DNA of 64,000 bases from Bifidobacterium margollesii (GTDB lineage: Bacteria; Actinomycetota; Actinomycetes; Actinomycetales; Bifidobacteriaceae), in NCBI RefSeq assembly GCF_002860355.1, contig NZ_NMWU01000026.1, positions 18,587 through 82,586 of the forward strand, written 5' to 3'. The notes below the pieces were generated by a model. The model did not search any database, was not told where the DNA came from, and worked only from the letters and a program-made list of their open reading frames with translations. The translations under genes and the position numbers were made by a program. This document shows, piece by piece, positions 34,036 to 42,315 of this stretch (positions within the stretch are counted from its first letter, which is position 1; every line of letters starts with the position of its first letter).

Positions 34036-35700
34036 GTGGATGACAAACCTTCGTCAAACAGCGAGTCCCTCGCTCCCGCAGGGGGTTCTATGACTGCTGA
34101 GCACAGCAAGCCCGAAACACCGCCGACGCCGCCTACAGCGGCAAGCGGAAAACCATTCGGCTCGTCAACACCGCGCAGCGAATTCAAATTCACCAATACG
34201 CCGTTCGAGGATTCGATCGACGACTATCGTCGCTGGGGATTCAGGCAAACCCCGCGATGGCGTTATCTGTTCGTGCTGAGCATGATCGTCACCGACATCG
34301 TGGTGATGCTGGTCTCGATGGTCATCGGCTTCGCGGTCAATCCCCCCGCCTACAACACCGTGCTGCGTGCCATGCCGATCTCCCTGTTCATCGTGATCCT
34401 GTGCGGCATCTGGCTTCTGGCACTGCTCTTCGCCGGCGCGTATCAGCGCCACGGCATGGCCGAAGGCTACGGCATCTACACGAAGATCATCAACGCCACG
34501 GTGTTCACGATCATTCTGGCCAGCTGCATCGCCTTCATGTTCGATCTGGAAATGCCCCGCACCAGTCTGATCATCGTGCCGATCATCGCCGGACTGATCG
34601 AAGTGGTGGCCCGCTGGCTGCTGCGCCGATCCCTGCACCGCAATCGCAAGAAAGGCGACTGCAAGTACGCCACCGTCGTCATGGGATCATCCGAAGGCAT
34701 CAACAAGGCCCTGCGCACCATGCAGGACTACACGGCCCTCGGCTACGCGCCCATCGCCGTATGCCCCATTCAGGTGAACCCGCATGACCCCAACGTGGTG
34801 ATGAGCACCCAGTACACGCCCGACCCCTCCATCGCCGGCGCGGACAAACTCGAAATCGTGACGCTCAACTCCCGCTTCCCCCGCACCGCGGAACGTCTCG
34901 GTGCCCAGTCCATTCTGGTGACCGACGTGCTCACCCGCGATTCGCCGCTGCTGCATGCCCTGTCGCTCGGCGTGGAATCGCTCGGCATCGAACTCGCCGT
35001 GTCCGTCTCACTGGCCGACATCGGCGGCCATCGCCTGTATCTGCGCAACACCACCGAACAGCCGGTGCTCACCGCCAGTCTGCCGCAATACCGCATCACC
35101 ACCTACGTGGTTAAGCGCATCATGGATCTCATCCTCTCCACCATCGCCATCATCATCAGCTCGCCGATCATGCTGATCGTGGCGATCCTCATCAAGCTCG
35201 ACGACGGCGGCCCGGTGTTCTTCACCCAGACGCGCATCGGCATGCACGGCATCCCGTTCACCATGTACAAGTTCCGTTCCATGGTGACCAACGCCGAGGA
35301 GATCAAGAAGAAGCTGGCCGAGGAGTCCGGACAGTCCGACCGCTTCATCTTCAAACTCAAGGACGATCCGCGCATCACCAAGATCGGCAAGTTCATCCGC
35401 AAGACCTCGCTGGACGAGTTCCCGCAGTTCTTCAACGTGTTCAAGGGCGACATGTCGCTCGTCGGCCCGCGCCCCGCACTGCCCGAGGAGGTGGCCCGCT
35501 ACAATTCCCTGTACGCCACCCGACTGCTCGTCAAGCCCGGCATCACCGGCCCGTGGCAGGTTTCCGGCCGTTCCGATCTTTCGCAGGAACAATCCGAATA
35601 CCTCGACGTTTCGTACATCGAGAACTGGTCGATCACCGGCGACATGGCGATTCTGGCCAAAACCGTGCTCGTGGTATTCAAGGGAACCGGATCGTACTGA
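34036..35700 (+). CDS. EPS priming glycosyltransferase (undecaprenyl-phosphate sugar phosphotransferase)
   Basis: Starts EPS repeat synthesis by moving a sugar-1-phosphate from UDP-sugar to undecaprenyl phosphate. The 554-residue protein has about 70 hydrophilic residues, four helices (about 75-200), a CoA-binding-like middle domain, and a C-terminal bacterial sugar transferase domain with a fifth helix at about 365-390. Catalytic motifs are visible: PVFFTQTRIGMHG, MYKFRSM, IRKTSLDEFPQFFNV, MSLVGPRPALP and KPGITGPWQVSGRSDL. The start is GTG 34036, with GGGAGG 8 nt upstream. The transferred sugar, glucose or galactose, cannot be fixed. A strong terminator follows at 35744-35781. Confidence 0.95.
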   Translation: MDDKPSSNSESLAPAGGSMTAEHSKPETPPTPPTAASGKPFGSSTPRSEFKFTNTPFEDSIDDYRRWGFRQTPRWRYLFVLSMIVTDIVVMLVSMVIGFAVNPPAYNTVLRAMPISLFIVILCGIWLLALLFAGAYQRHGMAEGYGIYTKIINATVFTIILASCIAFMFDLEMPRTSLIIVPIIAGLIEVVARWLLRRSLHRNRKKGDCKYATVVMGSSEGINKALRTMQDYTALGYAPIAVCPIQVNPHDPNVVMSTQYTPDPSIAGADKLEIVTLNSRFPRTAERLGAQSILVTDVLTRDSPLLHALSLGVESLGIELAVSVSLADIGGHRLYLRNTTEQPVLTASLPQYRITTYVVKRIMDLILSTIAIIISSPIMLIVAILIKLDDGGPVFFTQTRIGMHGIPFTMYKFRSMVTNAEEIKKKLAEESGQSDRFIFKLKDDPRITKIGKFIRKTSLDEFPQFFNVFKGDMSLVGPRPALPEEVARYNSLYATRLLVKPGITGPWQVSGRSDLSQEQSEYLDVSYIENWSITGDMAILAKTVLVVFKGTGSY

Positions 35701-35743
35701 TCGCTACCGGGAGATCCAGGATTCCGGTCGATTTGTAGAGATC

Positions 35744-35781
35744 ATGCCCGTCGTGGAAAATTTCACCTCCACGACGGGCAT
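35744..35781 (+). terminator. Terminator after the priming transferase
   Basis: ATGCCCGTCGTGGA (35744-35757) and TCCACGACGGGCAT (35768-35781) form a perfect 14-bp stem with a 10-nt loop, followed by TATTGATAG. It separates the priming transferase from the DUF4012 gene. Confidence 0.75.
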
Positions 35782-35855
35782 TATTGATAGTTGTAGTTCG
35801 AGGCTTCCGTGCGGATGAGTCGAAAGCCGTACCGTCATATCGAGGGGAGCGAGCA

Positions 35856-37802
35856 TTGGCAAGACACGTTCAGGGATCGGGACGCAGCGCATCGAGCGGA
35901 TCCTCACAGGCCGGCAACGGCACTGCGGCCGCGGACTGGAATTCGATCATGCAGCCGGAATCACGGTCTGCCGGACCTCGCTCCGCACGCAATGGGGGCG
36001 GACGTCGCGGACATCGACCGGCGAAGAAGCGGCACACCGTACGCAACGTGGTGATCACGATCCTGCTGATCCTCGTGGTGCTGGCCGCGGTGGGCGGATT
36101 CCTCGGTCTGAAGTTCTACAAGCAGGCGCTGCAGGTGCGCGATCATGAGACGCAGGCCGTGCAGGCGGTGGCCTCGCTGTCCGATCTTTCCGGTCTCAAG
36201 GACACCAAGACGCTGAACAACGCCATCGCCCAGGCGCAGACCCACACCAAGGCCGCCAAGGAGATCGCGAACGGATCGCTATGGAAGGTCGCCTCCGCGG
36301 TGCCGGTGTACGGCGATGACGTGAAAACCGTGCGCGGCATGACCGACGTAATGGACGCCATGGTCTCCCAGGCCCTGCCCAGTCTGAGCGACAACGTCTC
36401 CACGCTGATGAACGCGAACCTTTCCGCCGGCGACTCCCAGCTGAACCTCAAACCCCTGCAGGACGTGCGATCCAGCTTCGGCAAGACCAACCAGCTGATC
36501 CAGCAGCAGAAGCAGACGCTGGACGCCCTCCCCCAGCCACACGTCGGCATGGTGAAAACGGCCTACGAGCAGAGCCGCACCCAGTTCGACACCGTGGCCG
36601 AGAAAATCGACCAGATCGACAACTCGCTGCAGTTCCTGCCCAGGTTCCTCGGCGCGGAAGGCAACCGCAACTACCTGCTCATGGCGCAGACCACCTCCGA
36701 ATCCCGTTCCAGCGGCGGTCTGGTCGGCTCGCTGGGCTCCATGAGCACAAGCAACGGCAAGATCGCCATGGGCAACTTCCACCCGAACACGGAGTTCAAC
36801 CTCAAGGGAGTGCTCACCGACGAGGAGACCAACGTGTTCAGCGAACTGGAGGTGACCACCGATCCGCGTAACGCGCCGGTGCTGCCGAACTTCCCGCATG
36901 TGGCCGAGATCCTCAACAAGACCTGGCAGGCCTCCCCCTACGCCGGGCAGGTGGACGGCGTGATCGCAGTGGACCCGGTGTTCATCCAGCAGATGGTGAA
37001 GATCAACGGCAGTGTCAAACTGCCAGACGGACGCGTGCTCACCGGCGACAACACCGCCGAGTTCATGCTCAACACCATCTACAAGGAGATCCCCGAAGAA
37101 CAGCAGAATGCCTACTTCGAATACATCGTGAGCACCGCCATCAGCCAGATGTTCGCCAACATGAACACCTCGAAACTCATGCAGGTGGCCAACAGCATGG
37201 GCGATCTGGCCTCCAACCGCCACCTGTACATGTACAGCTTCCACGAGGACGAGGCGAAGAACTTCCAAGGCGCCGGACTGGCCAAGGGCACGCCGAGCAG
37301 CGAGGAGAACCCCGAGCTGGGCGTGTACGTGACCGAGATGAAGACCTCGAAGATGACGTGGTACATCCACCGCAAGACCACGATCACACGCCAGTCGTGC
37401 AACGCCGACGGCTCGCAGACCTACCATGTGCGCGTGACGTTCACCAATACGGTGCCCACCTCCGACGTGAAGGCCGAATACGAGTACATCGTGGGCAAGA
37501 ACGATCATTACGGTCCGATGGGCACCGCGCACGACGCGATGCTGTTCTACGCGCCGAAGGGCGGCTCGATTTCGAACATCACCACCAATGCGGATGAGAA
37601 ACCGAGCCAAACCAGCATCGACGGCGAAACCGCTTGGCTGAGCAAGACAAACATTTCACCCGGCTCGACCGTCTCGTACGAGTTCGACGTGACCACCTCC
37701 ACCAAGGCGAAGACCGACCTGAAGCTCGACCAGACCCCGATGGGATGGATGGATCCGGGCGTGACCTACGATACGGCCGCCTGCGCGATCTCGAAGCAGT
37801 AG
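35856..37802 (+). CDS. DUF4012 membrane-anchored extracellular protein
   Basis: A 648-residue protein with one N-terminal transmembrane helix (about 48-68, VVITILLILVVLAAVGGFLG) preceded by RPAKKRHTVRN, so the large C-terminal part is outside the cell. That part matches the DUF4012 family: ALPSLSDNVS, LPRFLGAEGNRNYLLMAQ, then SSGGLVGSLGSM and VTDPRNAPVLPNFPH-like segments. DUF4012 proteins occur beside actinobacterial EPS and glycopolymer genes; some are compared with LytR-CpsA-Psr attachment enzymes, which is not proven. I chose TTG 35856 because GAGGGGAG lies 6 nt before it; the reading frame is open 24 codons further without a good site. Attachment or export of the polymer is a reasonable inference. 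Confidence 0.85.
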   Translation: MARHVQGSGRSASSGSSQAGNGTAAADWNSIMQPESRSAGPRSARNGGGRRGHRPAKKRHTVRNVVITILLILVVLAAVGGFLGLKFYKQALQVRDHETQAVQAVASLSDLSGLKDTKTLNNAIAQAQTHTKAAKEIANGSLWKVASAVPVYGDDVKTVRGMTDVMDAMVSQALPSLSDNVSTLMNANLSAGDSQLNLKPLQDVRSSFGKTNQLIQQQKQTLDALPQPHVGMVKTAYEQSRTQFDTVAEKIDQIDNSLQFLPRFLGAEGNRNYLLMAQTTSESRSSGGLVGSLGSMSTSNGKIAMGNFHPNTEFNLKGVLTDEETNVFSELEVTTDPRNAPVLPNFPHVAEILNKTWQASPYAGQVDGVIAVDPVFIQQMVKINGSVKLPDGRVLTGDNTAEFMLNTIYKEIPEEQQNAYFEYIVSTAISQMFANMNTSKLMQVANSMGDLASNRHLYMYSFHEDEAKNFQGAGLAKGTPSSEENPELGVYVTEMKTSKMTWYIHRKTTITRQSCNADGSQTYHVRVTFTNTVPTSDVKAEYEYIVGKNDHYGPMGTAHDAMLFYAPKGGSISNITTNADEKPSQTSIDGETAWLSKTNISPGSTVSYEFDVTTSTKAKTDLKLDQTPMGWMDPGVTYDTAACAISKQ

Positions 37803-37960
37803 CGTGAAACGTATCGGAATGGTGAAGCGGCGTGGAACCGATTAGGTATCCGCAAACCCGAACGGGTATTGTGGATAAGGTATTTTCCACGCCTTCGTCG
37901 TTGAGCATTGTTGCGTGACGTCGATCGCCGACCAATAAGACAACGCAACAGGAGAAGAGT

Positions 37961-38518
37961 ATGCACAACCCCATGCACATCATGTTCGTCTGCACGGGCA
38001 ACATCTGCCGTTCCCCGATGGGCGAACTGCTGATGGCCGCATACCTGAGCAACACGTCCATCCGCGTTTCCAGCGCCGGCACGCATGGTCTGCCGAGCGA
38101 ACTGATGGACAAATCCAGCGCCAAACTCATGCGCAGCGTGGGAATCAACCCCTACGAGTTCCGCTCGCGGCGACTCACCCCGGAACTGGCGGAGTCGGCC
38201 GACCTGATCCTGTGCTTCGAAAAGTCGCAGCGCAAGGACATCGTCACCATCGCCCCCACCGCCGTGAAATACACGTTCCTGCTGCCCGATTTCGCCAACA
38301 TGTGCGAATACTGCAAGACCAACGGACTGGTGAACGGACTGACGATCCAGGAGCGGCTGGAGTCGGTGATCGATTCGGCCGCGATGATCCGACCGGCCGT
38401 GCCGGAGGCGCAGGACATCGAGGACCCGCACTACAAGTCGTTCCCGAAGTTCCAGAAGGCCGCCGAGCAGACGAATGCGGCGATCCGCAAGATCCTGACC
38501 AGCATGAAGAAGCATTGA
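37961..38518 (+). CDS. Low-molecular-weight protein tyrosine phosphatase
   Basis: Cytosolic phosphatase of 185 residues that removes phosphate from tyrosine, most likely from the tyrosine cluster of the kinase at 14476, and so tunes EPS chain length. The P-loop is at the N-terminus: FVCTGNICRSP, with nucleophile Cys and the Arg that binds phosphate. The aspartate acid-base is in IEDPHYKSF. The protein is longer than the usual 145-160 residues because of a middle insertion including PDFANMCEYCKTNG. CAGGAGAAG precedes the ATG. It is the last gene of the EPS locus and is followed at once by the repeat block. Confidence 0.93.
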   Translation: MHNPMHIMFVCTGNICRSPMGELLMAAYLSNTSIRVSSAGTHGLPSELMDKSSAKLMRSVGINPYEFRSRRLTPELAESADLILCFEKSQRKDIVTIAPTAVKYTFLLPDFANMCEYCKTNGLVNGLTIQERLESVIDSAAMIRPAVPEAQDIEDPHYKSFPKFQKAAEQTNAAIRKILTSMKKH

Positions 38519-38536
38519 GGCTTCCCCTACCGTCCG

Positions 38537-38794
38537 GCTTCCCCTATGAGGGGAAGCTGGCAGCCGAAGGCTGACTGATGAGGTGGATCAGACGAACTAT
38601 GCAATCACGCTTCACACCGGAAAGCTCGCCCGTCGGCTCGAATAACAACCGACGCCCTGCCCAAACCCCTCATCAGTCGACTATCGCCGACAGCTTCCCC
38701 CAAAGGGGGAAGCCCCATACGGGTAATGCGCCTCCTACCGTCCGGCTTCCCCTATGAGGGGAAGCTGGCAGCCGAAGGCTGACTGATGAGGTGG
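38537..38794. repeat. Dispersed double-hairpin repeat, locus 3 (3 copies)
   Basis: Copies at 38537-38585 (forward), 38666-38714 (inverse) and 38745-38794 (forward). The two forward copies are identical and share flanks: TACCGTCCG before and ATCAGACGAA after. This makes a ~70-bp direct repeat, a recent duplication of a larger unit. The inverse copy has GTCGACTATCGCCGAC as its second hairpin. A fragment, CTTCCCCTACC, directly follows the phosphatase stop. The block fills the gap between two convergent genes. Confidence 0.85.
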
Positions 38795-38815
38795 ATCAGA
38801 CGAAGCCACGCAAAA

Positions 38816-38846
38816 AAGGTGGAGCCCCTTGCGGTGGCTCCACCTT
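38816..38846 (-). terminator. Terminator of the amino acid ABC operon
   Basis: AAGGTGGAGCC (38816-38826) and GGCTCCACCTT (38836-38846) pair over 11 bp. Read leftward the stem is followed by TTTTTTG, a good U-tract. It lies 57 nt past the stop of the substrate-binding protein gene. Confidence 0.85.
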
Positions 38847-38847
38847 G

Positions 38848-38880
38848 GCGATCTCTATGCGATCTCTATGCGATCTCTAA
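38848..38880. repeat. Tandem 11-bp repeat, three copies
   Basis: GCGATCTCTAT is repeated at 38848, 38859 and 38870 (third copy ends AA). It sits between the terminator and the stop codon of the substrate-binding protein gene, so it would be in the 3' untranslated region. Confidence 0.8.
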
Positions 38881-38902
38881 TGGCGAGATCTCGGCAACCG
38901 GT

Positions 38903-39811
38903 TTACAGCTCGCCGCCTTCCACGACGATGTCGTCGGGGTTGACCTCGTCGCCGTACACCGGCTCCAGAGTCTGCTGGTAGTCCTTGTGGAAGAAGTTGT
39001 CCTTGCCGAGCTTCACGATCTCGTCGTTGACGAAGTTCAGCAGCTCGGTGTTGCCCTTCTGCACGGCCGGAGCGATGGTGTCGGTGTCACCCAGCTTGGT
39101 GATGCCGACGGTGAATCCCTTGTTGGCCTTCGCCCAGGCGAGTACCTCGGTGTTGTCGGTGGAGAAGGCGTCACCGCGGCCGTCAAGCAGTGCGTTGTAG
39201 GCGTCGGCGTACTGATCGTACTTCTGCAGCTTCACGTCCGGGTAGTTGGTGCCGAAGTAGGTTTCGGCGGTGGTTCCCTTGGCGATGATCAGCGTCTTGC
39301 CCTTCAGCTCGTTCACGTCCTTGATCACCTTGCTGTCCGGGGAGACCACGCCCAGCGCCACCTTCATGTACGGCTTGGCGAAATCGACCTTCTCGGCGCG
39401 CTCATCGGTGACGGTGAAGTTCGCAAGCACCAGATCCACCTTGTTGGAGGTCAGCACGTCCACGCGGGCCGCCGGATCCACGGACGTGTATTCGGGGGTC
39501 ACACCCAGATCCTTGGCCAGCTGCTCGGCAAAGTAGACGTCGTAGCCCTGATACTTGCCGTCCTTGTCCACATAGCCGAAGGGGGCCTTGTCGGAGAAGA
39601 CCGCCACCTTGATCTTGCCGGACTTCTTGATCTCGTCGAGGCTGCGGGCCTTCGTGGCGGAGGTGTTGCCGCTGTTCGCGGAGGCGGTGTCGCCGGCCTC
39701 GCTCGGCGTGGACGCGGTGGGACCGCACGCGGCGACGGACGCCAGCATGGTGATCGCGGCCCCTGCGGCGATGACGGCGCGCGTGATGCGGCCGAAGAGT
39801 TTCGTGGTCAT
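38903..39811 (-). CDS. Amino acid ABC transporter substrate-binding lipoprotein
   Basis: Extracellular family 3 solute-binding protein of 302 residues that delivers a polar amino acid (glutamate, glutamine, aspartate or cystine class) to the membrane permeases. The signal peptide ends in a lipobox, ASVAACG, with lipidated Cys29. The mature part begins with a Thr/Ser-rich linker and then the type II periplasmic fold: KIKVAVFSDKAPFGYVDKDG, GYDVYFAEQLAKDLG, NKVDLVLANFTVTDERAEKVDF. The last gene of the operon in transcription order, 159 nt after the ATPase gene; a separate promoter in this gap is possible. Specificity cannot be read from sequence. Confidence 0.93.
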   Translation of the reverse strand: MTTKLFGRITRAVIAAGAAITMLASVAACGPTASTPSEAGDTASANSGNTSATKARSLDEIKKSGKIKVAVFSDKAPFGYVDKDGKYQGYDVYFAEQLAKDLGVTPEYTSVDPAARVDVLTSNKVDLVLANFTVTDERAEKVDFAKPYMKVALGVVSPDSKVIKDVNELKGKTLIIAKGTTAETYFGTNYPDVKLQKYDQYADAYNALLDGRGDAFSTDNTEVLAWAKANKGFTVGITKLGDTDTIAPAVQKGNTELLNFVNDEIVKLGKDNFFHKDYQQTLEPVYGDEVNPDDIVVEGGEL

Positions 39812-39841
39812 GGTTTCCCTTCTTTCTGTGTGGTTTCCTTA

Positions 39842-39867
39842 CTGATTTGATTGACTGATTTGATTGA
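39842..39867. repeat. 13-bp direct repeat in the ATPase-to-binding-protein gap
   Basis: CTGATTTGATTGA occurs twice in tandem (39842 and 39855), followed by more CTGA/GACTG-like units up to about 39910. It is upstream of the substrate-binding protein gene within the operon. No known regulatory motif is recognised. Confidence 0.6.
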
Positions 39868-39970
39868 CTGACTGGCTGATCGGCCACTCAACTGATCTGC
39901 TGATTGCCTGACGTATCGGCCTGCGTAATCCCGACTGTGTAATCCCGACTACGCGATCCGACCGCCGCAA

Positions 39971-40840
39971 TCACTCGTGACGCTTGAACTGGAAGGTCTG
40001 CAGGAACTGCTTCGCCCTCTCGCTCTGCGGATCGGTGAAGAACCGTTCGGCGTCGTCGGACTGCTCCACGATATGCCCGCCGTCCAACAGCACGATCCGG
40101 TCGGCAATGGCCCGGGCGAACGCCATCTCATGCGTGACGATCATCATGGTGAGCCCCTGATCGGCCAGTTCGACGATCACGTCAAGCACCTCACGCACCA
40201 TTTCCGGATCAAGCGCCGCGGTCACCTCGTCGAACAGCATGATCTCCGGGTGCAGGATCAGCGCACGGCAGATCGCCACACGCTGACGCTGACCGCCGGA
40301 AAGCTCGTGAGGCCAGGCATCCCGACGATCGGCCAGACCGACGCGCCCCAGCAGTTCCAGCGCCTCCCGTTCGGCTTCGGCCTTCGGCCGCTTCTGCACG
40401 ATCGTGGGGGCCAGCGTGATATTGCCCAGCACGGTTTTGTTCGGGAACAGATCATAGCTCTGGAACACCATGCCTACTCGCGTGCGCAGTTCGGCGCTGC
40501 GCTGCTGGCGACCGGACTTCGCGCCGCCGGATTCTCCCCGCGCGATCACCTCGCCGTCCAGCGCGATCTCGCCGCCCTGAATCGGCTCCAGTCCGGCCAC
40601 CGTACGCAGCAGCGTCGACTTGCCGGAACCGGAAGGGCCGAGCACCACGGTGACCTTGCCCGCGGGCACGGTGAGGGTGATGTCGTTCAGCACGGGCTTG
40701 TCGGCATTGGCATACTGCTTGACCAGATGCCGGATCTCAAGGTTCTTGCCAGTCGATACGTTCCCGCCTGTCGATTCAGTCCGCTCAGCCAGTTCAGTCC
40801 GCTCAGTCGGTTCAGCCTGCTGAATGATCTGCTCAGTCAT
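39971..40840 (-). CDS. Polar amino acid ABC transporter ATP-binding protein
   Basis: Cytosolic ATPase of 289 residues that powers the import complex. Motifs appear in order: Walker A GPSGSGKSTLL, Q-loop VFQSYDLFPNKTVL, signature LSGGQRQRVAICRAL, Walker B ILHPEIMLFDEVTAALDPE and the H-loop THEMAFARA, all as in GlnQ-type proteins. The N-terminus has an extra ~30 hydrophilic residues, with repeats of TERTEL, before the domain; the real start may be later. The ATG at 40840 overlaps the end of the permease gene by 8 nt, so translation is probably coupled. It belongs to one operon with two permeases and a lipoprotein. Confidence 0.95.
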   Translation of the reverse strand: MTEQIIQQAEPTERTELAERTESTGGNVSTGKNLEIRHLVKQYANADKPVLNDITLTVPAGKVTVVLGPSGSGKSTLLRTVAGLEPIQGGEIALDGEVIARGESGGAKSGRQQRSAELRTRVGMVFQSYDLFPNKTVLGNITLAPTIVQKRPKAEAEREALELLGRVGLADRRDAWPHELSGGQRQRVAICRALILHPEIMLFDEVTAALDPEMVREVLDVIVELADQGLTMMIVTHEMAFARAIADRIVLLDGGHIVEQSDDAERFFTDPQSERAKQFLQTFQFKRHE

Positions 40841-41507
40841 GAGCCCACCTCTTTTCCAGTCGACGGGCCACGATGGACAGCGGCCAGCACACGATGAAAT
40901 ACATGAAGAAGATCACGCCGTAGATCCACAACGTGGCGGTCGGGAATTCGAAACGATGGGCGTCGATGATCTGCTGGCCCACCTTGATGACCTCCACCAC
41001 ACCGAGCAGCACGGCCAGCGACGTGGTCTTGACGATTCGGGTGGCGAGGTTCACGCTCGCCGGCAGCAGACGACGCACGGCCTGCGGCAGGATCACGCGG
41101 GAGAACGTCTGCCACGGACTCAGGCCCAGCACATACGAGGACTCATACTGGCTCTTCGGAATCGATTCGAGCGCGCCGCGCACCAGATCACCCAGCTCGG
41201 CGCCGCCCCACAGCACGAACACCAGCACGCAGGCGCCGGTGGCGTCGAGATTCCAGCCCCACGCCTGGGCAAACCCGTAGAAGGCAATGAACAGCAGGGC
41301 CAGCTGCGGCATGATGCGGATGAAATCAAGGTAGATGCGCATCAGGATGCGGATCAACGGATTGCGCAGGGTCATCAGCCAGCCGACCAGCAGACCGACC
41401 GGAACGGACAGGCCGACCGACACGCCGGCGATCCAGACCGTGACCCACAGGCCCTGGAGCAGACGGGGGAAGACGCCCGGCTGAAGCAGGATCTCAGCGC
41501 CTTGCAT
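40833..41507 (-). CDS. Amino acid ABC transporter permease
   Basis: Membrane subunit of 224 residues with five predicted helices, of the HisM/GlnP family. The EAA-type cytoplasmic loop that docks the ATPase is visible as ALGLSPWQTF-like YVLGLSPWQTFSRVILPQA. It would form a heterodimer with the second permease of this operon. Its start overlaps the end of the upstream permease by 14 nt, and its end overlaps the ATPase start by 8 nt, so the three genes are read as one unit. Confidence 0.93.
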   Translation of the reverse strand: MQGAEILLQPGVFPRLLQGLWVTVWIAGVSVGLSVPVGLLVGWLMTLRNPLIRILMRIYLDFIRIMPQLALLFIAFYGFAQAWGWNLDATGACVLVFVLWGGAELGDLVRGALESIPKSQYESSYVLGLSPWQTFSRVILPQAVRRLLPASVNLATRIVKTTSLAVLLGVVEVIKVGQQIIDAHRFEFPTATLWIYGVIFFMYFIVCWPLSIVARRLEKRWAHD

Positions 41508-42147
41508 AGTCGAACCTCCTTTCCAGCAGCGTACCGACGATGGAGATCGGCAGCAGGATCACCAGATAGGTGATGATCAGCAACGTCAATGATTCGTAGG
41601 TGTCGTAGTACATGCCGATGAGATCCTTCGTCACGTACATCACGTCGGCGAGCGCGATGGCGGAGACCACCGACGATTCCTTGACGAGGAAGATCACGTT
41701 GGCCACCACGCCGGGAATGGCGGTGGACAGGGCCTGCGGAAGGATGATGTGCGTGAACGCCTGGGCCTTGGTGAAGCCGAGCACCTGGGCGGATTCGTGC
41801 TGCACGCCGGGCACGGCTTCGAGGCCGCCTCGCAGGGCTTCGGACATGTAGGAGCCGCCGAGGAAGGCGAGGCCGACGATGGCGCAGGTTTCGGCGGACC
41901 AGACGACGCCGAGCTTCGGCAGGCCGAAGAACAGGAAGTACAGCTGCACGAGCAGCGGGGTGTTGCGGCTCAGTTCGATGTAGGCGCGCACGATCTGGTA
42001 GAGCACCGGGATGCGGGCGATCTCCACGGCGGCGCACAGCAGGCCGAGCACGATGGAGAGCAGCACGCCGAAGAAGCTGATGAACACGGTCATGTAGCCG
42101 GCGTTGACGAAGTAGGGGGCGTAGTGGGTGATGAATGCCCAATCCAT
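41494..42147 (-). CDS. Amino acid ABC transporter permease
   Basis: First gene of the operon, coding for a 217-residue permease with five predicted helices. The conserved loop reads AQVLGFTKAQAFTHIILPQA, followed by the pattern PGVVANVIFLVKESSVVSAI, typical of the GlnP/HisM family. It pairs with the next permease. The N-terminal MDWAFITHYAPYFVNAGY is also typical. GGAGGAGAGCC lies before the ATG. The promoter should lie between 42148 and 42315, but I see no convincing boxes there. Confidence 0.93.
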   Translation of the reverse strand: MDWAFITHYAPYFVNAGYMTVFISFFGVLLSIVLGLLCAAVEIARIPVLYQIVRAYIELSRNTPLLVQLYFLFFGLPKLGVVWSAETCAIVGLAFLGGSYMSEALRGGLEAVPGVQHESAQVLGFTKAQAFTHIILPQALSTAIPGVVANVIFLVKESSVVSAIALADVMYVTKDLIGMYYDTYESLTLLIITYLVILLPISIVGTLLERRFDYARR

Positions 42148-42315
42148 GGCTCTCCTCCTCGTGTATTGCTGAGTGTACTGCTGACGCCGTTCGTTCGACG
42201 GCGTTCGGGCGCAACAGCCCGTAGGTAAGCATAACGGAGAGCGGAAGCCGGCTTGGCCTGTTCGTTATACGGAAAACTTATAGACGGTTCGGATCATTCG
42301 GACGGCTCGGCGTGC